Part shown: one piece after another, positions 14,485-20,884 of the stretch | Layout of the letters: the number at the start of each line of letters is the position of its first letter | Position numbering within the stretch: the stretch's first letter is position 1 | Assembly: GCA_035620975.1 (NCBI GenBank) | Contig: DASPFV010000306.1 | Span: 1 to 22,631, forward strand | Direction: 5' to 3' | DNA length: 22,631 nt | DNA from: DASPFV01 sp035620975 | GTDB taxonomy: Bacteria > Acidobacteriota > Vicinamibacteria > Vicinamibacterales > 2-12-FULL-66-21 | Notes under the pieces: generated by a model | What the model was told of the DNA's origin: nothing | The model's database searches: none | The model's input: only the letters and a program-made list of their open reading frames with translations | Position numbers and translations under genes: made by a program

Positions 14485-14508
14485 CGAGGGCTGGCAGACG
14501 AGGGCTGG
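14485..14508 (-). repeat. 14-base-period direct repeat upstream of the -10 box
   Basis: CGAGGGCTGG occurs at 14485-14494 and at 14499-14508 (plus-strand reading), directly against the TATAAT box and covering the -35 position. The spacing suits adjacent binding of two protein subunits. Confidence 0.5.
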
Positions 14509-14562
14509 CTGGCCGGCGACCCGCCGGGCGCCCCTGCCGGCGCGGCAGCTGACCCGGCACCC

Positions 14563-14608
14563 GGCGCCGCATGCCGCCTTTATAGGGCGCCGCATGCCGC
14601 CTTTATAG
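14563..14608 (+). repeat. Perfect tandem 23-base duplication before DUF4159 gene
   Basis: Two identical 23-base units (14563-14585 and 14586-14608) lie head to tail. Each begins GGCGCCGCATGCC and ends CTTTATAG, so each carries a TTATAG -10-like box. The second unit ends 9 bases before the ATG at 14618. Confidence 0.8.
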
Positions 14609-14609
14609 A
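14604..14609 (+). promoter_or_regulatory. Possible -10 box giving a leaderless transcript
   Basis: TATAGA ends 8 bases before ATG 14618, so transcription from it would start at or next to the A of the ATG. There is no usable RBS (GAAGG is only 1 base from the ATG). An in-frame TAG at 14606-14608 rules out any earlier start. Together these favour a leaderless mRNA. Confidence 0.4.
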
Positions 14610-14617
14610 ATGAAGGT

Positions 14618-15280
14618 ATGGTCCCCTCGCCTGCAACCGGCCTCCAGGGCAGGCCGCGCGGATCGGAGTTCGTCTTCGCGCGGCTGCGCTACGCGTCCGG
14701 CGACTGGGACTACAACCCCAAGGTCGCGGCCAACGTGCTGAACTCCGTGGTCGAGTACACCACCATTCCCGTCTACGCCGAAGAGGTCGTCATCGATGCC
14801 GCTTCGGACGAGTTGCTGGCGTTCCCGTTCCTCTTCATGACGGGCCACAAGCTCGTGCGCTTCAGCAGCCGGGAGCGCGAGCAACTCCGCCGGTTCGTCG
14901 AGCACGGTGGATTGCTGTTCTCCGACGACTGCAATCACGACGTCAACGGCCTGTATGCGCAGAGCTTCGAGCAGGAGATGCGGCTCGCGTTTCCCGACGG
15001 CGGCTCGCTGCCGCGGCTGCCCGCCTCGCACCCGATCTACCGGAGCTTTTTCACATTCGACGACGGGCCGCCGACGACCTCGCACGAGCTCAACGGCTGG
15101 GGGGACGAGATCGTGCACGATTACCTGCGCGCGGTCGAAGTCCGGCGACGCGTCGGCGTCCTCTACAGCAACAAGGACTACGGCTGCGAGTGGGATTACG
15201 ACTGGCGCAACAAGCGCTTCCAGCGCGAGGACAACACGAGGTTTGCGGTGAACCTCGTGGTCTACGCAATGACCTCCTGA
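14618..15280 (+). CDS. DUF4159 domain protein
   Basis: This 220-residue protein is almost entirely one DUF4159 domain. It shows the family opening FARLRYASGDWDYNPKVAANVL, the central LAFPFLFMTGHKLVRFSSREREQLRRFVEHGGLLFSDDC, FPDGGSLPRLPASHPIYRSFF, and the ending RVGVLYSNKDYGCEWDYDW. The conserved Gly-His, GG and Asp-Asp-Cys residues are all present. The fold resembles a class I glutamine-amidotransferase/ThuA-like Rossmann fold, but the biochemical role of DUF4159 is not established. No signal peptide or membrane helix is seen, so it is probably cytoplasmic, whereas many relatives are fused to membrane parts. ATG 14618 is the only possible start, because an in-frame stop lies 4 codons upstream. 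It leads the plus-strand block of regulators with a 55-base gap to the first, so it may be co-expressed with them. Confidence 0.85.
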   Translation: MVPSPATGLQGRPRGSEFVFARLRYASGDWDYNPKVAANVLNSVVEYTTIPVYAEEVVIDAASDELLAFPFLFMTGHKLVRFSSREREQLRRFVEHGGLLFSDDCNHDVNGLYAQSFEQEMRLAFPDGGSLPRLPASHPIYRSFFTFDDGPPTTSHELNGWGDEIVHDYLRAVEVRRRVGVLYSNKDYGCEWDYDWRNKRFQREDNTRFAVNLVVYAMTS

Positions 15281-15286
15281 CCGACT

Positions 15287-15300
15287 CGCCGCGCTCGGCG
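15287..15300 (+). terminator. Small hairpin after DUF4159 gene
   Basis: CGCCG (15287-15291) and CGGCG (15296-15300) pair across a 4-base loop just past the stop, without a U-tract. The stem is short, so the call is weak. Confidence 0.25.
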
Positions 15301-15311
15301 GCGCGGGGTTG

Positions 15312-15317
15312 TATAGT
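15312..15317 (+). promoter_or_regulatory. Possible -10 box for first NtrC-type regulator
   Basis: TATAGT lies 18 bases before ATG 15336, in a GC-rich gap. A matching -35 is not evident. It would give a very short leader of about 10-12 bases, consistent with the lack of an RBS. Confidence 0.35.
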
Positions 15318-15335
15318 GAGCAGCCATTCCGACCC

Positions 15336-16679
15336 ATGGCCCGAGTGCTGGTAATCGACGACGATCCGGGTGTGCGCGAGAGCATGAGCCGGATGCTGCA
15401 GACGGCCGGCTACACCGTCCAGGTCGCGGCCACGGGCGAGGAGGGGCTGGAGCTGGCCCGCGGCGACGCGTTCGACGTCATCCTCTCCGACATGCGGATG
15501 CCTGGGCTCTCGGGCATCGATGTGCTGCGCCGGCTGCGCGAATCGCGCGTGGACGCGTCGTTCATCGTCATGACGGGCTTCGGGACGGTTGATACGGCCG
15601 TGGAGGCGATGAAGCTCGGCGCCGTCGATTTCGTCCAGAAGCCGTTCTTCCGCGACGAGCTGCTGATGCGGGTCCGGGCGGCCGCCGAGCGTCGGCAGCT
15701 GGCCCGCCAGGTGGACCTGCTGCAGCGCCAGATACAGCCGGCGGGCTCGCTGGACGCCCTCATCGGCGCCAGCGCGCCGATGCAGCGGATCAAGGAGCTG
15801 ATTCGCCGGGCCGGAGCGGCGCAGGGCACGGTCCTCATCACCGGCGAGACCGGTACCGGCAAGGAGCTCGCGGCGCGCGCCATCCACGCCGCCAGCGTCC
15901 GAGGGGGCCGGCCCTTCGTGGCCGTCAACTGCGCCGCCCTGACCGAGTCGCTGCTCGAGAACGAGCTGTTCGGCCATGCCCGCGGGGCCTTCACCGGCGC
16001 CGCCTCCTCACGCGCCGGGCTCATCGAGCACGCGTCGGGAGGGACGCTCTTCCTCGACGAGATCGGGACGATGTCGAAGGCGCTCCAGGCGAAGCTGCTG
16101 CGCGCGCTGGAGTCGGGGGAGCTGCGCCGCATCGGCGAGAACGAGAGCCGCCAGGTCGACGTCAGGTTCCTCGCGGCCACCAATATCGATCTCAAGGCGG
16201 CCGTGGACGCCGGGGAGTTCCGAAGCGACCTGTACTACAGGCTGAACGTCCATCACGTCCACCTGCCGGCCCTGCGCGAGCGCGCCGGCGACATCGGCCT
16301 GCTGCTCGACCACTTCCTCGAACGCTACGCGCGCGGTTCCGGCGTGACGGGCGTCTCGCCAGCGGCGCTCCAGGCCCTGCTCGGATACACCTATCCCGGC
16401 AACGTCCGTCAGCTCGAGCACGTCGTCCAGCGAGCCGTGTCGGTGGCCCGCAGCGCGCTGATCGAGATCGACGACCTGCCCGAGGAGCTCCACAGTCCCG
16501 CCGTGCTGCCCGCGGCCGCGGAGGGGACGGTGGCCGCCGCGCGGGAGCGCGCCGAGCGGGAAATGATCGTCGCCGCCCTGGGGCGTCACGACGGCGAGAT
16601 CGCCGCGGCGGCGCGCGAGCTGCAGGTGAGCCGCACGACCATGTGGCGCCTCATGAAGAAGCACGGCATCGAGGCGTGA
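15336..16679 (+). CDS. NtrC-family sigma-54 response regulator
   Basis: This 447-residue regulator has a receiver domain at 1-120 with acidic pocket Asp8-Asp9-Asp10, phospho-acceptor Asp52 (ILSDMRMP), a conserved MTG and a KPF lysine. The AAA+ domain is at about 140-375 with Walker A GETGTGKE (170-177), an intact GAFTGA loop (217-222), Walker B GGTLFLDEIG and the arginine-finger region FRSDLYYRLN. A C-terminal Fis-type helix-turn-helix (about 410-447, EIAAAARELQVSRTTMWRLMKKHGI) binds enhancer DNA. Proteins of this kind hydrolyse ATP to open sigma-54 promoters. ATG 15336 is preferred over TTG 15309 because the receiver begins directly there; no clear RBS precedes it. It lies between the DUF4159 gene and the hybrid kinase gene, which is its likely phosphodonor. 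Its target may include the sigma-54-like promoter near 11480. Confidence 0.95.
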   Translation: MARVLVIDDDPGVRESMSRMLQTAGYTVQVAATGEEGLELARGDAFDVILSDMRMPGLSGIDVLRRLRESRVDASFIVMTGFGTVDTAVEAMKLGAVDFVQKPFFRDELLMRVRAAAERRQLARQVDLLQRQIQPAGSLDALIGASAPMQRIKELIRRAGAAQGTVLITGETGTGKELAARAIHAASVRGGRPFVAVNCAALTESLLENELFGHARGAFTGAASSRAGLIEHASGGTLFLDEIGTMSKALQAKLLRALESGELRRIGENESRQVDVRFLAATNIDLKAAVDAGEFRSDLYYRLNVHHVHLPALRERAGDIGLLLDHFLERYARGSGVTGVSPAALQALLGYTYPGNVRQLEHVVQRAVSVARSALIEIDDLPEELHSPAVLPAAAEGTVAAARERAEREMIVAALGRHDGEIAAAARELQVSRTTMWRLMKKHGIEA

Positions 16680-16691
16680 GCGCGTTGCATC

Positions 16692-16725
16692 GCTGAAACA
16701 GCCTGCGAGCCGCGCAGGTTTCAGC
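16692..16725 (+). terminator. Long bulged hairpin after first NtrC-type gene
   Basis: GCTGAAA (16692-16698) pairs with TTTCAGC (16719-16725). Inside it, CCTGCG (16702-16707) pairs with CGCAGG (16713-16718) around the loop AGCCG, with a 3-base bulge on the 5' side. It begins 12 bases past the stop codon. There is no U-tract, so it may terminate weakly, protect the 3' end or regulate read-through into the kinase gene. Confidence 0.55.
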
Positions 16726-16855
16726 CGTGCGACACGCCTCCGGCCTTCCGCTGCGGGGCGTTCTGTGTGCACCCGCCAAGTGCCTCATCCCAAAGCGCTG
16801 ACCGTCCCTCGGCCAGTGGTGAGCGGATTCGGCCCGCGTCTTGCCAATGCTCGAT

Positions 16856-16878
16856 CGGCCGCGCGGGTCGTGCGGCCG
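16856..16878 (+). other. Hairpin in the leader of the kinase gene
   Basis: CGGCCGC (16856-16862) and GCGGCCG (16872-16878) form a perfect 7-base stem with a 9-base loop, ending 16 bases before ATG 16895. It could influence translation of the kinase. The rest of the 16726-16894 gap shows no recognisable promoter or gene. Confidence 0.3.
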
Positions 16879-16894
16879 GCCGACGAATCCACCC

Positions 16895-19315
16895 ATGCAT
16901 CAAGGACGCGTATCGCTGCTGCTCGTCGAGCAGGACGGCGACCTGTCGAGGCTGCTGGCCAGGTGCCCGTCTACTGCGGGTTGCCGTGTGACGCCCGCCG
17001 TCTCGATGGAGGCCGCGCTGGTCCTGGCACGGGAAGCCGCGTTCGACGCGGCGCTCGTGGACACGTCCTGTCTCGCGCGAAACGGCCTCGAGGCCATCCG
17101 GCTGCTGAAGGAGGCGGCGCCCGACACGGAGATTGTGGTCGTCTCGGCGGGCGCGGGGCTGGCATCGGCGCTCCAGTCCTACGAACAGGAAGCCTTCGCC
17201 TTCGTGGAGAAGCCCTGCGAGCCGTCGCAGCTGACCTCCACGATCGACCGGGCCGCCGAGCGGCGCCGGATCACGATCTACAACCGGCGGCTCGTCTGGG
17301 AGCTGCAGACGATCAACGAGATCGCCGACGGGATCAGCCGGTCGCTCGAGCTCGAGGACGTGCTGACGGGGGCGCTGCAGCGAATCGTCCGGGCGTTCGA
17401 TGCCGTCGGCGGGGCCATCCGGCTCCGCGACAACGTCACGCGCGCGTACGAGACCCGAGCCGTCGTCGGGACACCGGCCGTGCACGAGATCTGGGGCGCG
17501 CTGCCGAGCCGGCCGAGTGACGAGGTGATCGCCACGCGGAAGGCCGTGGTGGTGGAGGATGTCGTGCGCGTGCTGCCGCCGGAGCTCGCCCGGGGGCTCC
17601 AGGTGCGATCGGCGATCAGCGTCCCCATGTTCGCCGGCGACGACCTGGTGGGCACGCTGAGCGTCGGCGCGGCCTCCCCCGCGCGCTTCGAGATCGCCGA
17701 CGAGCGGCTGCTGGCGAACATCGCCGGCCAGATCGTGGTCGCGGTGCAGAACGCGCGGCTCCACGACACGGTGCGGCGCGGCAAGCGTGAGTGGGAGGAC
17801 ACGTTCGACGCGATCAGCGATCCGGTGGCCGTGTTCGACGCCGCCGGTTGCGTGCTGCGCGGCAACACCGCCATGGCCGCGCTGCTCGACCGGCCCGTGA
17901 CCGCACTGCCGCACGCCAGCTGCGGCGAGGTCGGGTTCTGCGGCGGCGCATGCCCGGCGTGCGCGGTGGGGCGCGCGCTGCAGCACGGCGAAATCGTGCG
18001 CAGCGAGGTCACGCGCGCCGGCCAGCAGATCTTCAGCGTGACGACATTCCCCGCAGCGGGCGGCCCCGACGGCGCCCGCGTCGTGCAGGTCGCCAAGAAC
18101 GTCACCGAGGAGATCCGATCGGCCCGGAAGCTGCAGCAGATGAGCGACGAGCTCAGCGCGGCGAACGACCAGCTCATGGCCGCCCTGCAGCAGCTGAAGT
18201 CCACGCAGGCCCAGCTCCTTCAGGCCGAAAAGCTGTCAGCGATCGGGCAGCTCGTAGCCGGCGTGGCTCACGAGCTGAACAATCCCCTGACGAGCGTGAT
18301 CGGCTACGCGCAACTGCTCGAGGAGGAGTTCACCGACCCGGGCGCGGGCGACATGCGGCCGCCGTCGGAACTCGCCCAGGACCTGCGGCGCATCGCCGAG
18401 GAGTCCGGGCGGGCCGCACGGATCGTCAGAAATCTGCTCGCCTTCGCCCGCCGGCAGACGGCGGCCCGCGTGCCGCAGGATCTGGCCGATCTGGTCAACC
18501 GGGTGCTGTCGCTGCGGGCCTACGACCTCCGGATGAACGATGTCGAGCTGTGCACGTCGCTGGAGCCCGGGCTGCCGCCGGTCGTCGCCGACGGCACGCA
18601 GCTCCAGCAGGCCCTGCTCAACCTCATCCTGAACGCGGAGCAGGCGATGCGCGACCGCGCTGCCCGGCGGCTCACGGTGGGCGTGAGCTACGACGATCGC
18701 GCGGACGCCGTGGAGCTGTACGTCGAGGATACCGGGCACGGCATCGAGGAGGCCAACCTCACGAAAATCTTCGACCCGTTCTTCTCGACCCGCGACGTGG
18801 GCGAGGGCACGGGCCTCGGCCTCAGTATCTGCTACGGCATCGTCAGGGATCATGGCGGCCAGATCAGCGTCGCCAGCCGCGTGCACGCCGGTACCCGGTT
18901 CTCGCTGCTGCTGCCGGCGCGCGTTCCCGGGCTCGCCGCGTCGGCGGACGAGATCCTCGTCGCCCACCCCGACCAGGGCGAACGCGACTTCATCGCCGCG
19001 GCCCTCGCCGCCTGGGGCTACGCCGTGACCGGCACGGGCCGGGCCGACGAAGCGCTCGTACGCTATCGGCGCGGCGACCTGCACGCTGCGCTGGTCGACC
19101 GCGCCCTGCTCTCGGCCGGCCTCGACGACTGGCGCGCGGCGCGCACCGGGCACGTCCGCCCGGTGCCTCTCGTGCTGCTGTCGATGACGCCAGAGGACGG
19201 GGATACGGATCGGTTCGGCCGTGAATCCGCCAGCGGGGTCCTGGCGCCGCCCTTCCAGCTGCGCGCGCTGCGAGGGGCGGTGCGGTCGCTCGGACAGGAG
19301 AAGGAGTGCGTATGA
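16895..19315 (+). CDS. Soluble hybrid histidine kinase (Rec-GAF-PAS-HK-Rec-like)
   Basis: This 806-residue kinase has no transmembrane helix and should sense cytoplasmic signals. In order it has an N-terminal receiver at about 5-125, with Asp56 and Lys106 kept but the acidic pocket altered to Val-Glu-Gln-Asp (11-14). A GAF domain (about 130-290) follows, then a PAS domain (about 300-410) with Cys343, Cys349, Cys353 and Cys356 (C-x5-C-x3-C-x2-C). After a coiled coil (about 415-450) come HisKA with phospho-acceptor His459 (GVAHELNNPLTSVIGYAQLL), an HATPase with an N-box (LILNAEQAM), DTGHGI and GTGLGLSICYGI, and a C-terminal receiver-like domain (about 690-800). The last domain keeps an Asp (ALVDRALL) but lacks the paired acids and the lysine (LAPPF), so it is probably a pseudo-receiver. 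The ATG start at 16895 places the receiver at the N terminus, though the RBS is poor. Its stop overlaps the next regulator start as ATGA. Confidence 0.93.
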   Translation: MHQGRVSLLLVEQDGDLSRLLARCPSTAGCRVTPAVSMEAALVLAREAAFDAALVDTSCLARNGLEAIRLLKEAAPDTEIVVVSAGAGLASALQSYEQEAFAFVEKPCEPSQLTSTIDRAAERRRITIYNRRLVWELQTINEIADGISRSLELEDVLTGALQRIVRAFDAVGGAIRLRDNVTRAYETRAVVGTPAVHEIWGALPSRPSDEVIATRKAVVVEDVVRVLPPELARGLQVRSAISVPMFAGDDLVGTLSVGAASPARFEIADERLLANIAGQIVVAVQNARLHDTVRRGKREWEDTFDAISDPVAVFDAAGCVLRGNTAMAALLDRPVTALPHASCGEVGFCGGACPACAVGRALQHGEIVRSEVTRAGQQIFSVTTFPAAGGPDGARVVQVAKNVTEEIRSARKLQQMSDELSAANDQLMAALQQLKSTQAQLLQAEKLSAIGQLVAGVAHELNNPLTSVIGYAQLLEEEFTDPGAGDMRPPSELAQDLRRIAEESGRAARIVRNLLAFARRQTAARVPQDLADLVNRVLSLRAYDLRMNDVELCTSLEPGLPPVVADGTQLQQALLNLILNAEQAMRDRAARRLTVGVSYDDRADAVELYVEDTGHGIEEANLTKIFDPFFSTRDVGEGTGLGLSICYGIVRDHGGQISVASRVHAGTRFSLLLPARVPGLAASADEILVAHPDQGERDFIAAALAAWGYAVTGTGRADEALVRYRRGDLHAALVDRALLSAGLDDWRAARTGHVRPVPLVLLSMTPEDGDTDRFGRESASGVLAPPFQLRALRGAVRSLGQEKECV
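19301..19306 (+). promoter_or_regulatory. Ribosome binding site for second NtrC-type gene
   Basis: AAGGAG lies inside the 3' end of the kinase gene, 5 bases before ATG 19312, and favours that ATG over the in-frame GTG at 19306. Confidence 0.65.
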
Positions 19316-20748
19316 CGGGGCAGCGTCCGTTGCTGATGGTCGTGGACGACGAACAGGGCATCCTCGACGTGGTCGGCCGCTTCGCCAGTCGCGCCGGGTT
19401 CGACGTGGAGTCGTGCTCCGGCGGCCGCGAGGCCATCCAGCGGCTCCGGACACGGCGCGCCGACCTGGTCATGGTGGACCTGCGGATGCCCGATATCGGC
19501 GGTCTCGACGTTTTGAGGGCCATTCGCGACATCGACCCTCACTGCCAGACCGTGCTGATGACGGGCTACGCGAGCGTCGACACGGCCGTGGAGGCCGTCA
19601 AGCTCGGTGCGATGGATTACCTGAGCAAGCCGCTCGACTTTGGCCGGCTGGAGCAGATGCTCACGGCCGTCCGCGAGGAGATTGACCGCCGCCGCAGCGT
19701 GCTCGCGATGGAGGGAGACCTCGCCCGGCGACTCGAGTTCTGCGGCATGATCGGCCGCGGCCCGGTCATGCAGGACCTGTTCGGCATGATCCGGCGACTG
19801 GCTCCTCACGTCCGCATGGCCCTGATCACGGGGGAAACGGGAACCGGCAAGGAGCTGGTCGCCCGCGCGCTGCACCGGACGGGGCCACGTCGCGAGCGGC
19901 GGTTCGTGGCGGCGAACTGCTCCGCCGTGGTCGACACGCTCGTCGAGAGCGAGCTGTTCGGCCACGTGCGGGGAGCGTTCGTGGGCGCGAGCGAGCACAA
20001 GCCCGGGCTCTTCGAGCTCGCGGAGGGGGGCACGCTGTTCCTCGACGAGATCGGGGAGCTGCCCCTGAGCGCGCAGGCCAAGCTCCTCCGCGTGCTGGAG
20101 CTGGGGGAGGTGCATCGGATCGGGTCGCTCGACCCGCGCCGTGTCAACGTGCACGTCATCGCCGCCACGAATCGCGACCTGCGGGCCCAGGTTGCGGGTG
20201 GACGGTTCCGTAGCGATCTGTACTATCGCCTGAACGTCGTCGAGGTCCGGCTGCCGACGCTCCGTGACCGGCGCGAGGACATCCCGTACCTCACTGCCGC
20301 TTTCGTCCGGGAGACGTCGGAGCGCCTGCAGAAGCCGCTGATCGGGGTGACCCCCGGCGCCGAGCGGCTGCTGGCGGCGGCCCCGTGGGAAGGGAACGTG
20401 CGGGAGCTGCGGAACGTGATCGAACGGGCGTGCATCCTGGCCGACGGCGAATTCGTGACCGAGCGCGAGCTGGCTCTGAGCATGCCGGCGCCGGTGACGC
20501 CGGGCGGTTCCGTCCAGCCGCACCTGCTAGGCGAGGCGTCGCGCGACGGCACCGGCGCGGATGCCGACCTGCTCGTCAACGTCGAGCGCGATCACATCCA
20601 GCGGGCGCTCGTCCGGGCGGGCGGCAACAAGAAGGCGGCGGCGAAGATGCTCGGGCTGAGCCGCCGCGCGCTCTACCGCCGGCTCGAACGGCTCGACCTC
20701 GCCACGACCATCTCGCGGCGCCGCGACTCGCCTCTGATTCAGGCATGA
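19312..20748 (+). CDS. NtrC-type response regulator with altered GAFTGA loop
   Basis: This 478-residue regulator has a receiver domain with Asp12-Asp13-Glu14, phospho-acceptor Asp56 (VMVDLRMP), an LMTGYAS switch and an LSKPLD lysine. The AAA+ domain (about 145-375) has Walker A GETGTGKE, Walker B GGTLFLDEIGE and FRSDLYYRLN. A C-terminal Fis-type helix-turn-helix (about 425-462, HIQRALVRAGGNKKAAAKMLGLSRRALYRRLERL region) completes it. The sigma-54 contact loop reads GAFVGA (221-226), with Val224 in place of the key Thr. In this family the Thr contacts sigma-54 directly, and members with a degenerate loop can lose sigma-54 activation or work with sigma-70 RNA polymerase. The ATG at 19312 overlaps the kinase stop by 4 bases, so kinase and regulator are made together and are probably cognate. 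A GC-rich hairpin follows the stop. Confidence 0.94.
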   Translation: MTGQRPLLMVVDDEQGILDVVGRFASRAGFDVESCSGGREAIQRLRTRRADLVMVDLRMPDIGGLDVLRAIRDIDPHCQTVLMTGYASVDTAVEAVKLGAMDYLSKPLDFGRLEQMLTAVREEIDRRRSVLAMEGDLARRLEFCGMIGRGPVMQDLFGMIRRLAPHVRMALITGETGTGKELVARALHRTGPRRERRFVAANCSAVVDTLVESELFGHVRGAFVGASEHKPGLFELAEGGTLFLDEIGELPLSAQAKLLRVLELGEVHRIGSLDPRRVNVHVIAATNRDLRAQVAGGRFRSDLYYRLNVVEVRLPTLRDRREDIPYLTAAFVRETSERLQKPLIGVTPGAERLLAAAPWEGNVRELRNVIERACILADGEFVTERELALSMPAPVTPGGSVQPHLLGEASRDGTGADADLLVNVERDHIQRALVRAGGNKKAAAKMLGLSRRALYRRLERLDLATTISRRRDSPLIQA

Positions 20749-20758
20749 GCGGCGTCTC

Positions 20759-20781
20759 GCGGGGCGGGCCGCGCGCCCCGC
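20759..20781 (+). terminator. GC-rich hairpin after second NtrC-type gene
   Basis: GCGGGGCG (20759-20766) and CGCCCCGC (20774-20781) form a perfect 8-base stem with a 7-base loop, 10 bases past the stop. There is no U-tract, but the stability and position before a new promoter support a terminator. Confidence 0.6.
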
Positions 20782-20808
20782 CGCCGACGCCCTATCCACG
20801 TCCGTTCG

Positions 20809-20838
20809 TTGACTTTCCGGCGCGCCTCTCTGTACGAT
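20809..20838 (+). promoter_or_regulatory. Sigma-70-type promoter of pckA
   Basis: TTGACT (20809-20814, 5 of 6 match to the -35 consensus), an 18-base spacer and TACGAT (20833-20838, 4 of 6 match to -10) lie between the terminator and pckA. Transcription would start near 20845, leaving a leader of about 40 bases. Confidence 0.6.
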
Positions 20839-20884
20839 TCTGCGCTTGGATCCGGGGCCGGGCGCCCCGTAGAAGGGTGAGAGC

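Noticed and set aside
14556..14570. Possible second sigma-54 promoter before the DUF4159 gene (GGCAC followed by CCGC)
   Set aside because: The GG to GC distance is 13 rather than 12 bases and the TTGCA block is missing.
14563..14608. Attachment site or mobile-element target duplication
   Set aside because: The two copies are directly adjacent with nothing inserted between them, and no integrase or transposase gene is nearby.
17791..19224. 477-residue plus-strand frame inside the hybrid kinase gene
   Set aside because: Arg-rich out-of-frame shadow. The kinase frame carries all HisKA and HATPase motifs.
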